DNA of 64,000 nucleotides from Niebla homalea (GCA_019925105.1 JAHGAU010000037.1:124001-188000), one strand, 5' to 3'; counted from the first letter of the stretch, positions 25,601 to 39,000 are shown. A program made the numbers and translations. Notes: a model not told the origin generated them from the letters alone.

Positions 25601-26059
25601 ATACCTCTTACTCCTTAATAGAAGTATAATACCTATTAAATACCTTTTTACGGGTAATTGAAATTAAGTTCTATAAAGTGTTAAGGATTCAATTTTGAAT
25701 TACTTATATTATAAATTTTGATATTTAATTATTTAATTAGTTCCTTAATATATATAGGTTACGTAATATATACAATATAATTAAAATAATTATAAATAAC
25801 ATTTATGCTTAAATATTATAAAACGTTATGAAGTTCTTTAAATTAAAGATATTCTTTAAGAGTTAATTCAAGCTATTAAATTAGACCTTTAATATTTTTA
25901 ATAATAAGGATATTATCGATATAAATAACGAAAATAATACCCTTATATGTATAAAGACTATATAATCTTTAACAATACTTATAAATCATAAGGCCTTGGG
26001 TACTTTTTATAATATAATATATTATTAAACTGTTATTGAATAGCGAAAAAAGGGAATTT

Positions 26060-26225
26060 ATAATTAATTATTAGTAGCTAGCGCCATCTCTACGCCGGCA
26101 TAATTGTAGTGCGCCATATTGCTACGCTAAAGTAAACCGTTAAACCTTAATAAAGGGCTTTAATAACGGCCTACATATACGTTATTTATAAACTATAGCT
26201 TAACCGGTATAAAGTCGGGCAGTTA
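26060..26225. repeat. Partly un-RIPed repeat, inverted partner of 14450-14610
   Basis: The reverse complement of this stretch matches the left end of the minus-strand gypsy element (shared order of words: CTTATAAATAACGTATA, AACGTAGCAATAT, ACGCCGGCGTA). This copy keeps TG/CA-containing words such as TAGCGCCATCTC and is less mutated. It may be a gypsy LTR or 3' end fragment. I could not define borders. Confidence 0.5.
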
Positions 26226-26624
26226 TTACCTTTACCTTAAGTAAAGGCTATATCTTAGTTCTTTTTAAGTTCCTTAAGAATTAGTTTTACTATTAAATCT
26301 ATTTATTAAAGTAAAACCTAAGTATTGAAACCGTAACGTTACGTTTTTCATAGTTATTTTTATTTATCCCGTTAACGTATTATTAATAGAATGAATGTAA
26401 AATTTTAACTCGTTTTCTTCATTAAAGAAAAAAACTTAATATTACCGTTTCAATAAATATTTAATTAACTTAATAAACCTTAAAATAAAATAAAAAAATT
26501 TTTATCAAGAACCTTATTATTATAATTAAGTAAATAGCAGTAATAAAATACCGTTATAATATTGAAACTAAATATGTTTAACTTTAGAACTATAATTTAA
26601 AGTTAACCGGCTTAAAGTTAAAAT

Positions 26625-26841
26625 TACTCCGGCAAGCGGGACGGGATATATCCCATGGGATAGGGACGGGATAGGGACGGGATAGGGATAGGACGGGATA
26701 GAATAAGGTTTATCTTATGCTATATTAATATTAAATAAGACAAGATAGGATAGGGATATATTAAAATTTTATTAAGTTAAAAAATTATTATAAATAATAT
26801 ATATATTATTATATATAAGTAAATTTAAATATAAAAAATTT
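26625..26841 (+). mobile_element. Left half of a hAT-type MITE split by a LINE
   Basis: It starts TACTCCGGCAAGCGGGACGG and carries repeated GGGACGGGATAG words, the L end of the MITE family also seen at 36728 and, inverted, at 56130. The upstream 8 bp are GTTAAAAT; the matching duplication ATTAAAAT follows the right half at 32880, with one G-to-A difference of RIP type. The half ends at 26841 inside the 13-bp target duplication of the inserted LINE. The right half continues at 32688. Confidence 0.85.
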
Positions 26842-29800
26842 GATTGATTGATTGATTGATTTATATTACGGATCTAGCTAAGCTAATTCCGGCGTTCCTT
26901 AATACGCGGCCTTTTGGCCTTCCTGGTAACCGTAAAAACCTAATATTTATAACGTTAAAATAAAAACCGGCGTCTATTAAGCTTCTACCCTTTATCCCTT
27001 AAGGTAAAGGATATTAACGGCCGTTTAAAGAGTAATAATTTATTTATATATTTCTTATATTTTAACTTCCTTAAGAAAATTTATAATATTACGATTATAT
27101 CTTTATAAAGGTTATCCTTAAGTTTATTATTCTTCCGCTCCTTTATATATTTATATTATTTTAACTTTACGTAACGTTTCTGAATTTTTTTATTAATATT
27201 TATACGCTTAATATATATTTTTCTTATATTATTATTACTGTTAACTCTTTTAAAGACTTTTAATAAATATTTATTATTATATCCTTACGGCTATAAAAAA
27301 TACTTTCTGGTTTATATAATTAATATAACCGGTTTCCGCTTCTCTTTTTTTTTTTTAAATTAATAATAAGTTTTCTTCGTAAAGTTTTCGGTAATTTTTT
27401 TTATTTTTATAGTAAAATTAAATTATAATAATAATCCGGTAAATATTATAAGTTTAATAATTATTTAAATATCTTATTTTATAAATAATATTTAATGGTA
27501 ATTATAAATATTAACTTTTATAATAAGTTTTAACTTAATTTCCGTAAATAAAAAATAAGAAATAAAAACGTATATAGCATTTTATTTTTTTTATTTATAT
27601 TTATATTTAATATTTATCCGACCTCCGGTATATATAATAAATAAGAAATAAATTAAACCGTTTTTACCCGTTTAAAATTAAATTATTAATATATTATTAC
27701 CCTTCCTTATAGTATTATAACGGCGGAAATACTTATTAATAATCTTTTTATCGTTAAAAACTAAATAATAATAACTTTAAAATATAAAGTCTTTATACCT
27801 TTATTAATGCTTAATCTATTTTATTATAATTTATAAAATAATTATTATAATTTTCGCTTTTTAAATCCTTTTAATTTTAATCTTTTTTATATTTAATGGG
27901 AGTTTATATACGTTTAAATTAACCTTTAGGATATTAGTAAAACTAATTTCCTTTTTAATTTATTCCGATTTCATCTTAATAAAAAAGGGAATAAATATTT
28001 TTAATTTACTCCCTTTAACTTATAACTTATTAAAATTCTGGCGGATCCGCCCGTTTTTTATTATTATAACTAAATATATATTTTTTTTTAATTTTATTTA
28101 AGCGATTATTTAATTTAATAAAACTTTAATTAATAATATAAAAACCTTAAATTCTAATACCGGGATAAAGGTTACTTTATAAGTACCGTTAATTACTTTT
28201 AAATACCGATTCTAGACTTTTTATAATATTTAAATAAGCTCTTTCCTGTATCCTAAAGTATCCTTAAATATATATTAAATAACTATAGCGTATATTATAA
28301 TTAATTTTATTACGGCTTAATAAATAATCCAGGCCTTTTATAATATAACTTTTTATATTAATATAACGAAATAAGAAAGGTTTTTTTTCCTATAAAGTTA
28401 TTTTCTTTTAAACTTTTTTTATATAAGTTTTTTAATTAAGCTTTTTATTTATTTAAAAACTAAAGACTTTAATATTAATATCCGGTTTTACTTTAATTCT
28501 ACTTAAGTTTATTATAATTATTATATCGTATAGCTTTAAGTTTTTAATTATATAGATAAGTTTATATTTATATAATATAAATTAGGCCTTATAAATTTTT
28601 ATTTATTAAAGATAAACTTTATAAGTTTATTTTAATTTTAAATAATTTATATATATAAAAGTATTATAAGCTAAAAAATAAACGTTATTAATAAAGTTTT
28701 TAACTTAAACCTTTTATTTTAACTTAATAAACTCCTTGATTAATAAACCGTTAAAGAATAAAAATAATATAAAAAAAATAAGTAATCCTTAAAGAATCCC
28801 CGTTATAACGGGCTTTATTAAGTTTATTTTTTATCCTAAATTAATTAACGTAATTTAATTACTTAAGAAACTCTTTATTTATTTAATTAAGAAAAATAAT
28901 ATCCTTTTCTTCCTTAAGTTATATAATAATTCTTAATAATTTACCTTAGTAAAAATATTTATAATATTAAAAGAAAAAAGATTTATAATATATTTTTTCC
29001 CGTAACCTTATACCGTATATATACCGTTAATTAGTTTTTTAAAGGTTATTTTTATTAATTAATTTCTCCTTATTCTTATTTATTAATTAAAGAGAAGTCC
29101 GTAGTTTTTTATATAGTTATTAAAAATCTTCTTTATTATTATTTTTAAGGCTTTCTTTAATATATAAAAAAGTATAATAAGTTTATAAGACTTTACCTTA
29201 AAGTAATCCGGCTTAATAAACTTCTTAAAGATAATTATCTTTATTTCCTTAAACTTATATAAATAATAACCAACGTTAAAATATACTTAAAAGAAATAAG
29301 TAAAGACCCCTTTAAACGGTAATATTATCATTAATAGGAATCTATTAAGGATCTTATTCGGTCTTAAAACTTTATTTTTCTTTAATTTATTAATTATTTT
29401 AATTATTATATTTTATATTATTATTTTATTTATTAATATAGGGTTGGGATATATAACGTTATTAATATTATTTAAGTTAATTTCTAACGGAAAAAGGAAA
29501 AATACTTTTTTAAGGACCTTAATTTTACCGTTAAAGATATTAATTAATATATTATTAAATCTTTTAAAAAACGGGAATTTAAAAATAAGCTTTAATTTCT
29601 TACTTTATTTCCTATTATACTTTATTAACTTTTCAATTTTATAAGGTAAAACCGTTAAATTATATATTATAAATTAAAAATATATTTATTTAATTTTTTT
29701 AATAATTTTCTCCTTTTCCTCTTAAATAACTTTTAACCGGTTAAATATTTCCTAATTTTTATATTTAAAAGTTTATTTTATTAAGTTTTTTACCTTTATA

Positions 29801-32674
29801 ATTATAATTATATATCCTTTATTTTAATAAATTTGAATTCTTTAAGAAAGCTTTATTATTAAGATTATTTTATTAATTATTTTATTTAATATTTTTATTA
29901 TTTACTTTATAAAAAAGTCGATTTAATCTTTATTATTTAATTAAGGGAAATCCGCGAACTATATTATTGTCTTTTTTATTTTCTTATAAACCTCCGTTAT
30001 TTTAACCGTTTTCTATGTTTTCTTTACCGGTAATAATAAGGTCTTATTAACGGTTTAATTTAAGGTTATTTATATTAATATATAATCCGAGTTATATTTT
30101 AAGTCCTTTTATAGCTTATATATTATAACCGCGTTAATAATTTTTTCCGTATTAAAGGTTAAATTAATCGTTATTTTAAACTTATAACTTTTTTACGTAA
30201 TAATCCCTTATAATATTAATAATAAGAAATTAACTTAAGTAATAACTATTAAGAAATCGTCCGATTTAACGTAATTTATCGTATATTTTTTTTTATTTTA
30301 TATATAATAATATAAATTAAAGTCTTTAAATAATATATATTTATTTAAAGTAATTAAGATTTCTTTAAGTAATAATATTATAAATGGTTTTTCCTTATTA
30401 ACCGGCGGCGGATTATATACGTTATAAATATTAAAGTTACCCTTTAAGTCCTTTTCCTTTATAATACGGAGTATATAAAGGTTTTTATTATAATATATAA
30501 TATCCTAATTATTTACGTTAAGCCGCTTATTTATAAAGAAGTATATTTTAATTATTTTATCCTTTTTAAAGGTTAAGTAAAACCTTTTCCCCGGGTTAAT
30601 AAATAAATATATATATAAGTTATATAATAATTTTTATATTATTATAATATTAACGTTTTTAATTTCTTTAAACTTAAATATCGGTATTATTACTTTAATT
30701 CCCTTATTACGGACGTTATATTATATTATTTTTAAGAACGTTAATATATTATATATTGATCTTTATAAAAATTCCTTTATTTATATCCGTTTAAGTTACG
30801 GACTTCTTATTAAAGTTAAGTATTTTTTAATTTAATATTTTTCCGGCTATTATTAAAGATATAAAACGATTAACTTTTAAAATTAAGATTATAAAAAGCT
30901 TCTTTTTCTTTACTTTATCCGTTATTATTATTTACCTTTTATTATTTAATTAATTAAGTTTATGTTTTAAGGCTATTTTTAATTAACCCGTTAAATTAAT
31001 TCTGTATATATTATATTATTAAATTTTTATAGTTATCCGGGTCTCCTTATATTTAATTTCTTTAAATTTTATTATATATTTAGAATCTTATATTAAATAT
31101 CCTTCCTTATTATATATAACGTATTTAAATATGCTTTTTATAAGCCCCTTAATTATTAACTATATATACTTATAGGTATTATAGCTTTTAATATAAATTA
31201 TATTCTTTATAATATTAAAGTATTTTATAATAATATATTTATAACCTTAATATTTAAAACATTAATAAATATCCGTTATTTTATTTTATAATTAAATTAT
31301 TTTAAAAGATCCCTTTTTAATAATCTTTTTATTTAAGATATTATTATATATTTTTATTAACGTTATACTTAATATAACGGTAAAATACCTTTTACGCGTT
31401 TTAAGGAGTTAAATTTTTTTATTATTAAAAAAAGTTTATAGTTAACGATCTTAAGCTTTAAATAAAGAACTATATTCTCTTTTTCTATACTTTTTAATAT
31501 AACCTCTTTTTTAATTTTTATAAAACGTAATAGGTATATTTTATTTATTATAATAATAAATAATTACCTTAAAATTTTAATTAATTTATACTTTCCTTTA
31601 TTAATTTAAGTTTTAAACCTTTTTAAGCTTTTTTTTATTTTTAATAATATTATATTAAAAAGGATATCTTTACTTTATAGTTTACGTATTATAATAATTT
31701 ATTTTATTAATAGTTCCGTCGTTACCTTAAAAGTTTTTATTAATTATAACGGGTTTACTTCCGTATCTGCGTTTTTTTCTTTATTATTAAATAAATAAAC
31801 CATTATTATCCTTATTTTCCTTAATATAATTATCTTTTTTTCCGTTATCCTTTTATTCTTTGTTATAAGTACCCTTTTTATTACCCTTATTATTTAACTC
31901 TTTTTTACTTAAGGGGTTATCGCCTTTATATCTTTACTTTATACCCTTAACCTTAAGCCGTTATCTTTACTTTTTATTAACGTTTTTATTCCCGCCTTTT
32001 AAAAGCCCCGTAAGCGTTCCATTTTTTCCAACTTTACCCCTATTTTTATATAGAAGTCTTTTATGTTATTTAATTTAATTTATAGTATCAATTAAGTCTT
32101 TAACGTAATATCTTTTTATTTTATTATAAGGAATCCTTTTAAAGTTTTTACCGTTTCCTTTACCGCCTTTTTACCCTTATTTATCGGGCAATATAGTATC
32201 TCCGCTTTTTATTTTTAATCCCTTAAGGTTTTATCTTCCTTATTAACTTTATTTCCCTTTTATATATCCTTAATAATATTTTTATTACGGTCTTTTTACC
32301 TTTTCCCCCCGCTTATACCCTTCGTTATTAATATTATACCAGTTTTCTTACCCTTTTATTTACTTATTATTTCCGTATTATTATTATGCGTTTTACGTAT
32401 TATAATACGCGTATTTTATTAACCTTAATTCTTTTATTTATTTTAAGCGTTATCCGGCTTATTATTATTATATTACCTATACGTATTATCGCCGTTTTTA
32501 TTAATATGGGTTACTTGCCTATTTACCACCTTATTTTTAACCACTATATTACTTTTACTTATCGTACTTAATATACTTCTCTCACTATTATTAAAGCTAT
32601 ATATATACGTATCGTTTTGGACCTCTGGGGTCCCTTTGTTCGTCGCCATTCTCAATTTTTCTTTCCTTCAATAT
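26842..32674 (-). mobile_element. Near-complete RIPed Tad1-like LINE, minus copy
   Basis: The 3' tail is a run of TGAT units (26842-26860 as read on plus). The 5' end lies at about 32674, just before the ORF1 ATG at 32655, which opens MATNKGTPEVQNDTYIYS (ATG in the CCATTCTC context). Reverse transcriptase is readable on the minus strand near 29.1-29.65 kb: KFPFFKRFNNILINIFN, KKVFFLFPLEI, LRPNKILNRFL (mutated LGPDGI...NRFL), then VIIYLYKFKEIKIIIF...KPDYFKVKSYK. Perfect 13-bp duplications ATATAAAAAATTT flank it (26829-26841 and 32675-32687), proving a target-primed insertion. Length about 5.83 kb, so it is probably full length. Every frame is interrupted by RIP. Confidence 0.88.
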
Positions 32675-32687
32675 ATATAAAAAATTT

Positions 32688-32880
32688 AAAACTTCAATTT
32701 TATAAATAAATTATTTATTTAATCCGGTTAACCCCGTTAAGACTTAAAATCTTAATATATCCCGGTTTTATCCCGCCGGGATAAAAATAAGATAGGATAG
32801 GATTTAGCCTTATTTTATTTTACGCGGGATAAAATAAATAAATTAAAAAACCATTTTATTCCGTCTTATTTCTTAAAATA
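32688..32880 (+). mobile_element. Right half of the LINE-split hAT-type MITE
   Basis: After the LINE's target duplication the sequence resumes the MITE interior (TTCAATTTT...TTAATCCGGTTAA, matching the reverse complement of 55850-55905) and then the R end (TATCCCGCCGGGATA...GATTTAGCC). The terminal word is TTATTTCTTAAAATA, which is the R terminus CCGCTTCCCGGAGTA after C-to-T and G-to-A changes. The 8-bp duplication ATTAAAAT follows at 32881-32888. Joined to the left half it would give a MITE of about 410 bp, close to the 432-bp copy at 55.7 kb. Confidence 0.85.
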
Positions 32881-32888
32881 ATTAAAAT

Positions 32889-35800
32889 CGTACTTAATTA
32901 AAATATATATGTAATTATATTAATACGTAATATAAAAGCTTATATTTTAAAATTAACCTTTAAGTTAATTATATAATAAATTTAAATATTAATAATATAT
33001 TATTAACGGTTTTTAATTCATTTTATAAAAATAAATTTTTTTATCCGGAAAAACTTAAGTTATATTAAAATAAGTTAAAAAATAAATATTAAATATAATT
33101 TATTAATTTAAATGAGTAATTTATATTGTATTTTAAGTATTTTATTATTAATAAAAAAAGTCAATTTCTTATTTAAAATATATTTTTATAAAATCTTTAA
33201 TTTATTAAATAAAATAATTAATAAAATAAGTTATTAAGAACTTAAAGATAAACTTTTAAATTTAATAATTAATCCAGAAAACTACCGGCTTTTTTATTAT
33301 AAGTATTTTAAAGATATTAAATAATAATTTAATTAAAAATTAATATTAATTTATAATACTTCAAAAATTATAAAAAAGACTTATTAAAACTATTAAATAT
33401 ATTTTATATTTATATTTTCTTTATAGAACTTTTATTGGAATTTAAAATTAAAATTATTAAAATTATTAAAATATTAAAAACTTAAAGTAATATTATAATA
33501 ATAATTATTATATAAGAAATTAATTTAAAATATATTATTAATAATAATAAAAAAATTAATAAGGATAAATCCCTTAAAAATAAAGTATTTAATTTTAATT
33601 TTAACGGCTTAAAGCCAATATAAATTTTTATTAAAAATAATTTTTATAATTAAAAATGTAAAACTATATTTTAAAGATTTAATATATTTATAAAATAAAT
33701 AAAAACGTTAAGTATTATAAATATTACGGAAAAGGCTATTTTATATTTAATTATTTTACCGTTTTATAAGATTAAATCTTAATAATAAACGTAAAATCCC
33801 GTAAAAGAATATATTAAAAAAAGTTAAAACTCCGGCGGTATTTTAAGGTTAAGATTAAAAAGAAATAATAAAAAATATACCCGCTTTTTATTATTAAGGG
33901 TTAAAGGTATTTTTTAGATAATCCTTAATTATTAAGTATATTAATTAATAATAAATTTTAAATAAATTTAACTTTATAAATATATAAAATTTAATAAGGC
34001 TTATAATTACCCGCCGTTTTATTATAAATATCCTTTTTTAATAATAATAAATAAATATTTTATTATAATATATCTTAATTAAAATATCGTTAAATTAATA
34101 ATTAAAAATAAAAAAAGTAATTTAAAATATTTTTTAATATTATTAATTAAGAAAATTTAAACGTAAATTTTAATTTATTAATTTTATATATTTTATAAAT
34201 AATACTTAATTTAATAGTAAATAAATAACGCTATTAAAATTAATTCTTATAAGTAATAAATTAATTATATTAATAATATTAATTAAAGTTTAACGGAAAT
34301 TAATAAATTTTTAAAACGTTTATAAAACTTTTATATTAACGTAATAATAAAGCATTCAAAAGTATTATAAATACCTTAAAGTAATTTAACGTATATAAAT
34401 ATTATAAAGGACTTTATTTACCGGAATTTTCTGAAAGAATAAAATAAATTTATAAATATCTTTTTTAATAATATAATTAATATTTTATTTAAATTAAAAT
34501 AAAAGGATTACGTTATAAACTTAAATAATAAAAGGTTATTATATAATCCCTTGTATAATTTATTTTAAATAAAGTTAACGGAATTCCGATAATTCTAAAA
34601 GGATATTAAAGTTTAAAATTAAATTTTATATTTAATATTATTTATAAATACCTTAATCCTTTTTATATTTAAAGAAATAATAATTTTCATCTTTATATTA
34701 ATTATTATAAATTAATATATAAATACTTTAAATATATATAAATATATATAAATAAAATAAGTATAAAATCTTATATCCGTTTTCATTTAATTTATAAATA
34801 TTTATAAGTATCCGGTATATTTATAAGTTTCTTATTTATTTATAAGTTTTTTAACTTAACGTTTTTTTTAATTTACTTTTTTAATTATCTTTTTCTCAAT
34901 AATATTATTAATTCTTAGTGTAACTTTAAATTAAAAAAACTAAATCTATAATTAATTTTAAAAAACGTAAAATATTATAGCTTAAAAAAGAGCTACGGCT
35001 ATATATAAACGTTAAGGAAGCTTAAAAAAATAATTATAGAAAATAAAAATTATTATTTTATAGTTTTAAATATTTTTCTTTAAACTTTTTTTTTACCTTT
35101 TTAAGGTTACTTCAAGCGTTTATAAGTTTCTTAATTTACTTATAAGTAACTTTTAAACGGTTTGAGTAAATAAATTTACTTTTTTTTAAATTTACTTATA
35201 TTTATTTAATTTAAGTATATTATAGATTTATTAATATCGTTTTTAATTATTAAGATTTTTAATTAATTAAATAATTATAAACTACTTTTTAGATTAAACC
35301 TTAAAAATACTTATTATTAATTACCGATTAAGTTTAATAATAAATAAAAAATAATATTTTATATAAGTTAAAGTTATTTTAAATATCGTATTATACCGTT
35401 TAAATTAATTAATATTTTAATAATTTTCCAAGTTTATATTAATTATATTTTTATTACCTTTATTAATATCATTTTTTACTCTATATTAACGATAATTAAA
35501 TATTTAATAAGAATTTAACGGATTATTAATATTATATTTAATAAGTTTTTAAGCGATTTTATTAATTTTAATTTTATGTTAATCTTAAGAAATATAATTT
35601 AATATTATTTAAATAAAGTTTTCATTTATTATTCTTATTAAAAGGAAATAAATAAGTTAAGAACGTATTTAAAATAATAAGGATTAATTTATCTTAAAAA
35701 TTTATTAAGAAATATAGGTTTTTTAAATTTTATAAATTTTTATTATTTTTTTATTTATAATTTTTTAAAAATATTAAGCTTTTAATTAATTTGTTTAAGG

Positions 35801-36237
35801 GTAATAAGGAAAAAAAAGGTTAATCCGTTAAAATAAAATAAAATAATAAATATAATATTCCGCCGATTTTATGAGATATTTATTAATATATTATTATTCC
35901 GTTATTTTAACTTAAAATAAAAAATAAAGTAAGAATTTATTTATTTAGTTTTAATTATAAATATTTTATTTAATAGTTTAAGGAGGGTTATTAATATTTA
36001 TTTACATATTAATTTAGAAAAATAACCCTTACTGAATAAAATTATAAAACGTATTATTAAAAACTCTTTATTATTATTATAATATTTTATTATAGTTTTA
36101 ATAGTTTTAGTAAATCTTATTCTTAGCTTTAATTTACTTACCTTATAAAAATTGACTCCTTAATACTTATACTTAAATAATAAGTATGTCCTATATTATA
36201 AATTTTAAAATAACTATTATTTTATTTAAAGTTAAAA
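32889..36237 (+). mobile_element. RIPed gypsy-type gag region and unresolved AT-rich DNA
   Basis: Near 33230-33800 the plus strand carries the same gag as the minus-strand gypsy near 20.4-20.95 kb: ELKDKLLNLIINPENYRLFYYK and, near 33715, a mutated zinc knuckle KYYGKGYFIFNYF. Beyond 33.9 kb I cannot align the sequence to a domain; it is RIPed, with no open frame. I see no host gene in this 3.3 kb. Confidence 0.55.
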
Positions 36238-36614
36238 ATAGTAATAAATAAAGGGACCTTAAAGGTCTAAAATAATACGTAAATATATAGCTTAAATAAT
36301 AATAAGGTTAATATCTTAATTACGATAAATATAAATAATATATTAATTAAGAATAAAAGAATATATAAGTAAATAATTTATATTAATAAAAATAATAAGA
36401 AAGTATATAAATTATATAATAAAAATAAAATAAATAATTATTAAATTAAATAAGGAAATTATAATTAATAAGATATACGTAAAAGGACGTATAAAACGTA
36501 TAAAGAAATAATAAACAAAAAGGGCGGTAAAAGATTTAAAACGGCGGCGGCGGTAAAAGGAAAAAATAATAAATATACGTAAAAGAAATAAAAAGTTAAT
36601 AGTATTAAAAATAT

Positions 36615-36645
<31 letters not shown>

Positions 36646-36727
36646 AACGATAAGCTTATAAATAATCAAGAAAGGGAAACAAAAGAAATATATTATTAAA
36701 TACGTAAAGAAATTAAAATAAAAGAAA
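36238..36727 (+). mobile_element. RIPed LINE ORF1 fragment, third copy
   Basis: The former start codon is now ATA (ATA GTA ATA AAT AAA GGG), followed by the mutated start of ORF1 shared with 13713 and 32655. The match runs to 36727, where a hAT-type MITE end begins. Long minus-strand frames over this piece are antisense artefacts of RIP. Confidence 0.65.
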
Positions 36728-37383
36728 TACTCCGGGAAACGGGACGGAATATATCCCATAGAATAAAATCGGGATAGGGACGGGATAGGGATAGGACGGG
36801 ATAAAGTAAATAGAATCCCATCCCGTATTAATACGGGATAAAACGGGATAGGATCGGGATATATTAAGATCCCGGTGGCGGATAAGATAAGGGAAAACCT
36901 GGTTAAAATAATAAATTTATGGCTGGATTATCACAAAGATTATCAGAAATATGGCCCGGAAAACCGGAAAAACCATAATCCGGTTATCGATTGGCTTATC
37001 GATAAACCATTAAAAATTATCTATCATAATCTTTATAATAATCCCCCTTTTTCCACCCTTATTTGCACCCTTACCCTCTTACCCTCACCCCCACCTTCAC
37101 CTGCACCCTTACCTACACCCTCACTCACCACCCTCAACACCCTCACTTGCACCCTCACTCATTACCCTTACCACGCTCACTTCCACCCTCACCTGCACCC
37201 TACCCTTACCTGCACCCTTACCAATTCACGATTACCCCGCGTCTTGGCGGGATCTTAGCATATCCCTATCCTATCCCGCCGGGATAGGGATGGGATGGGA
37301 TGGGATTCAGCCTTATCCCGTCCCACGTAAGATGGGATAAGTGAATCGAAAAACCGTCCCATCCCGTCCCGCTTCCCGGAGTA
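36728..37383 (+). mobile_element. 656-bp hAT-type MITE, L-R copy, weakly RIPed
   Basis: It starts TACTCCGGGAAACGGGACGG and ends CCGTCCCGCTTCCCGGAGTA. Iterated GGGACGGGATA-type words fill both subterminal regions. The interior has a 53-codon stretch (from ATG 36875; DKIRENLVKIINLWLDYHKDY, GPENRKNHNPVIDW) that runs on into a minisatellite for 127 codons in all. The flanking 8-mers (AAAAGAAA and TTTATACT) do not match, so one border may have been rearranged. This is the least RIPed member of the family. Confidence 0.8.
37053..37225 (+). repeat. CACCCTYACC minisatellite inside the MITE
   Basis: Irregular tandem variants of CACCCTTACC, CACCCTCACC and CACCTGCACCC. The same place in the palindromic element near 38 kb shows the RIPed form (ACCCTTATTATTACC). 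The unit spacing is uneven (about 6, 12 and 18 bp). Confidence 0.75.
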
Positions 37384-37902
37384 TTTATACTTTTATAATA
37401 GAATCGATTTAATTTATTTACTTTAAACGTTATTATTATAAGATTTAAGTAAAGTACATTTAAATACGGCTTTTAACTATTCCGACTTAATAAATACCTT
37501 TATACCCTCGATTCTATCTTTAGATTCTTTTTAATCTCTTATCTATTTATTTTTACTATTAAATAGTTTACATTTACAGCCTTTTTTAATAAAGTTATTT
37601 TTATTATATTTATTATTAATCATAATTTTTAATTAACCCTTTTCCTTAATAAAGGAAAGGGTAAAGCTTGATATTTAAACCGATTAAAATAGGTTTAAGC
37701 TTATGATTAATAAAAAGTATTCTCCTTTAAATCAATGAATTCATTATCGATATTAATTATACGTTTATTTAAGGATTCCCTTAAAAAGTTCTTTAAGGAC
37801 TTTCCTCAATTTTTCTTACTATTACTACCTTCCCCGTTCGCTTAGAATAAATCTATAAGTCTTAAGTATTTCTTTTCATTTAATATTTTCTTTCTTCTTT
37901 AA

Positions 37903-38992
37903 TATTCCGGGAAGCGGGACGGGATAGGACGGTTTTTCGATTACTTATCTGATCCTACGTAGGATAGGATAAGGCTGAATATTATCCTATCTTATTTTTA
38001 TTCCGGCCGGAAGGAATTAAGATATATTAAGATCCCGTTAAGACGCGGGGTAATAATAAATTAATAAGAGTAATAATAAGGATAGTAATATAGGTAATAA
38101 TAAGGGTATAAATAAGGGTATAGGTGGTGGTAAAGGTTATAATACAGGTAATAATAAGGGTAATAATAAGGGTAAAGGTATAAGTAAAAATAAAAAAAAA
38201 AGGATTATTATAAAGATTATTATAATTATTTTTTAATACTTTACTAATAAGTTAATTATTAATAAGATTATAGTTTTTCTGGCTTTCCGGGTTATATATT
38301 TAATGATTTTTATAATAATTTAATTATAAATTTATTATTTTAATTAAATTTTCCTTTATTTTATCCGTTACGGGATCTTAAGATATCCCGATTTTATCCC
38401 GTTTTATCCCGTATTAATACGGGATAAATATAGGATAAGAATAAAATAAAATAAAATAAAAAGAATTTTATCCCGTATTAATACGGGATAAAACGGGATA
38501 AAATCGGGATATCTTAAGATCCCATAACGGATAAAATAAAGGAAAATTTAATTAAAATAATAAATTTATAATTAAATTATTATAAAAATCATTAAATATA
38601 TAACCCGGAAAACCAGAAAAACTATCATTTTATTATCGATTAACTTATTAATAAAGTATTAAAAAAATAATTATAATAATCTTTATAATAATCCTTTTTT
38701 TTTACCCTTACTTATACCCTTACCCTCATTATTACCCTTATTATTACCTATATTATAACCCTTATTACCATTTATATCCTTATTTATACCCTTATTATTA
38801 CCTATATTATTATCCTTATTATTATTCTTATTAATTTATTATTACCTTACGTCTTAACGGGATCTTAATATATCTTAATTCCCTCCGGCCGGGATAAAAA
38901 TAAAATAAGATAATATTCAGCCTTATCCCGTCCTACGTGGGATTAAATAAGTAATCGAAAAACCGTCCTATCCCGTCCCGCTTCCCGGAGTA
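37903..38992. mobile_element. 1.09-kb palindromic (foldback) MITE derivative with 8-bp TSD
   Basis: Two copies of the R-end half of the hAT-type MITE are joined head to head. The left arm (37903 to about 38432) is the near-exact reverse complement of the right arm (about 38466-38992), with a spacer of about 35 bp rich in AATAAA. Both outer ends are the R terminus (TATTCCGGGAAGCGGGACGG and CCGTCCCGCTTCCCGGAGTA). Perfect 8-bp duplications TTCTTTAA flank the whole unit (37895-37902, 38993-39000), so it moved as a palindrome. Both arms are RIPed in a similar way. Confidence 0.88.
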
Positions 38993-39000
38993 TTCTTTAA

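Noticed and set aside
36412..36759. 115-codon minus-strand hydrophobic frame
   Set aside because: Antisense of the third LINE ORF1 copy running into a MITE end; the same artefact as at 13.8 kb.
37053..37225. Telomere-like CCCT repeats
   Set aside because: The units are irregular CACCCTTACC variants, not TTAGGG/CCCTAA, and are internal to a MITE.
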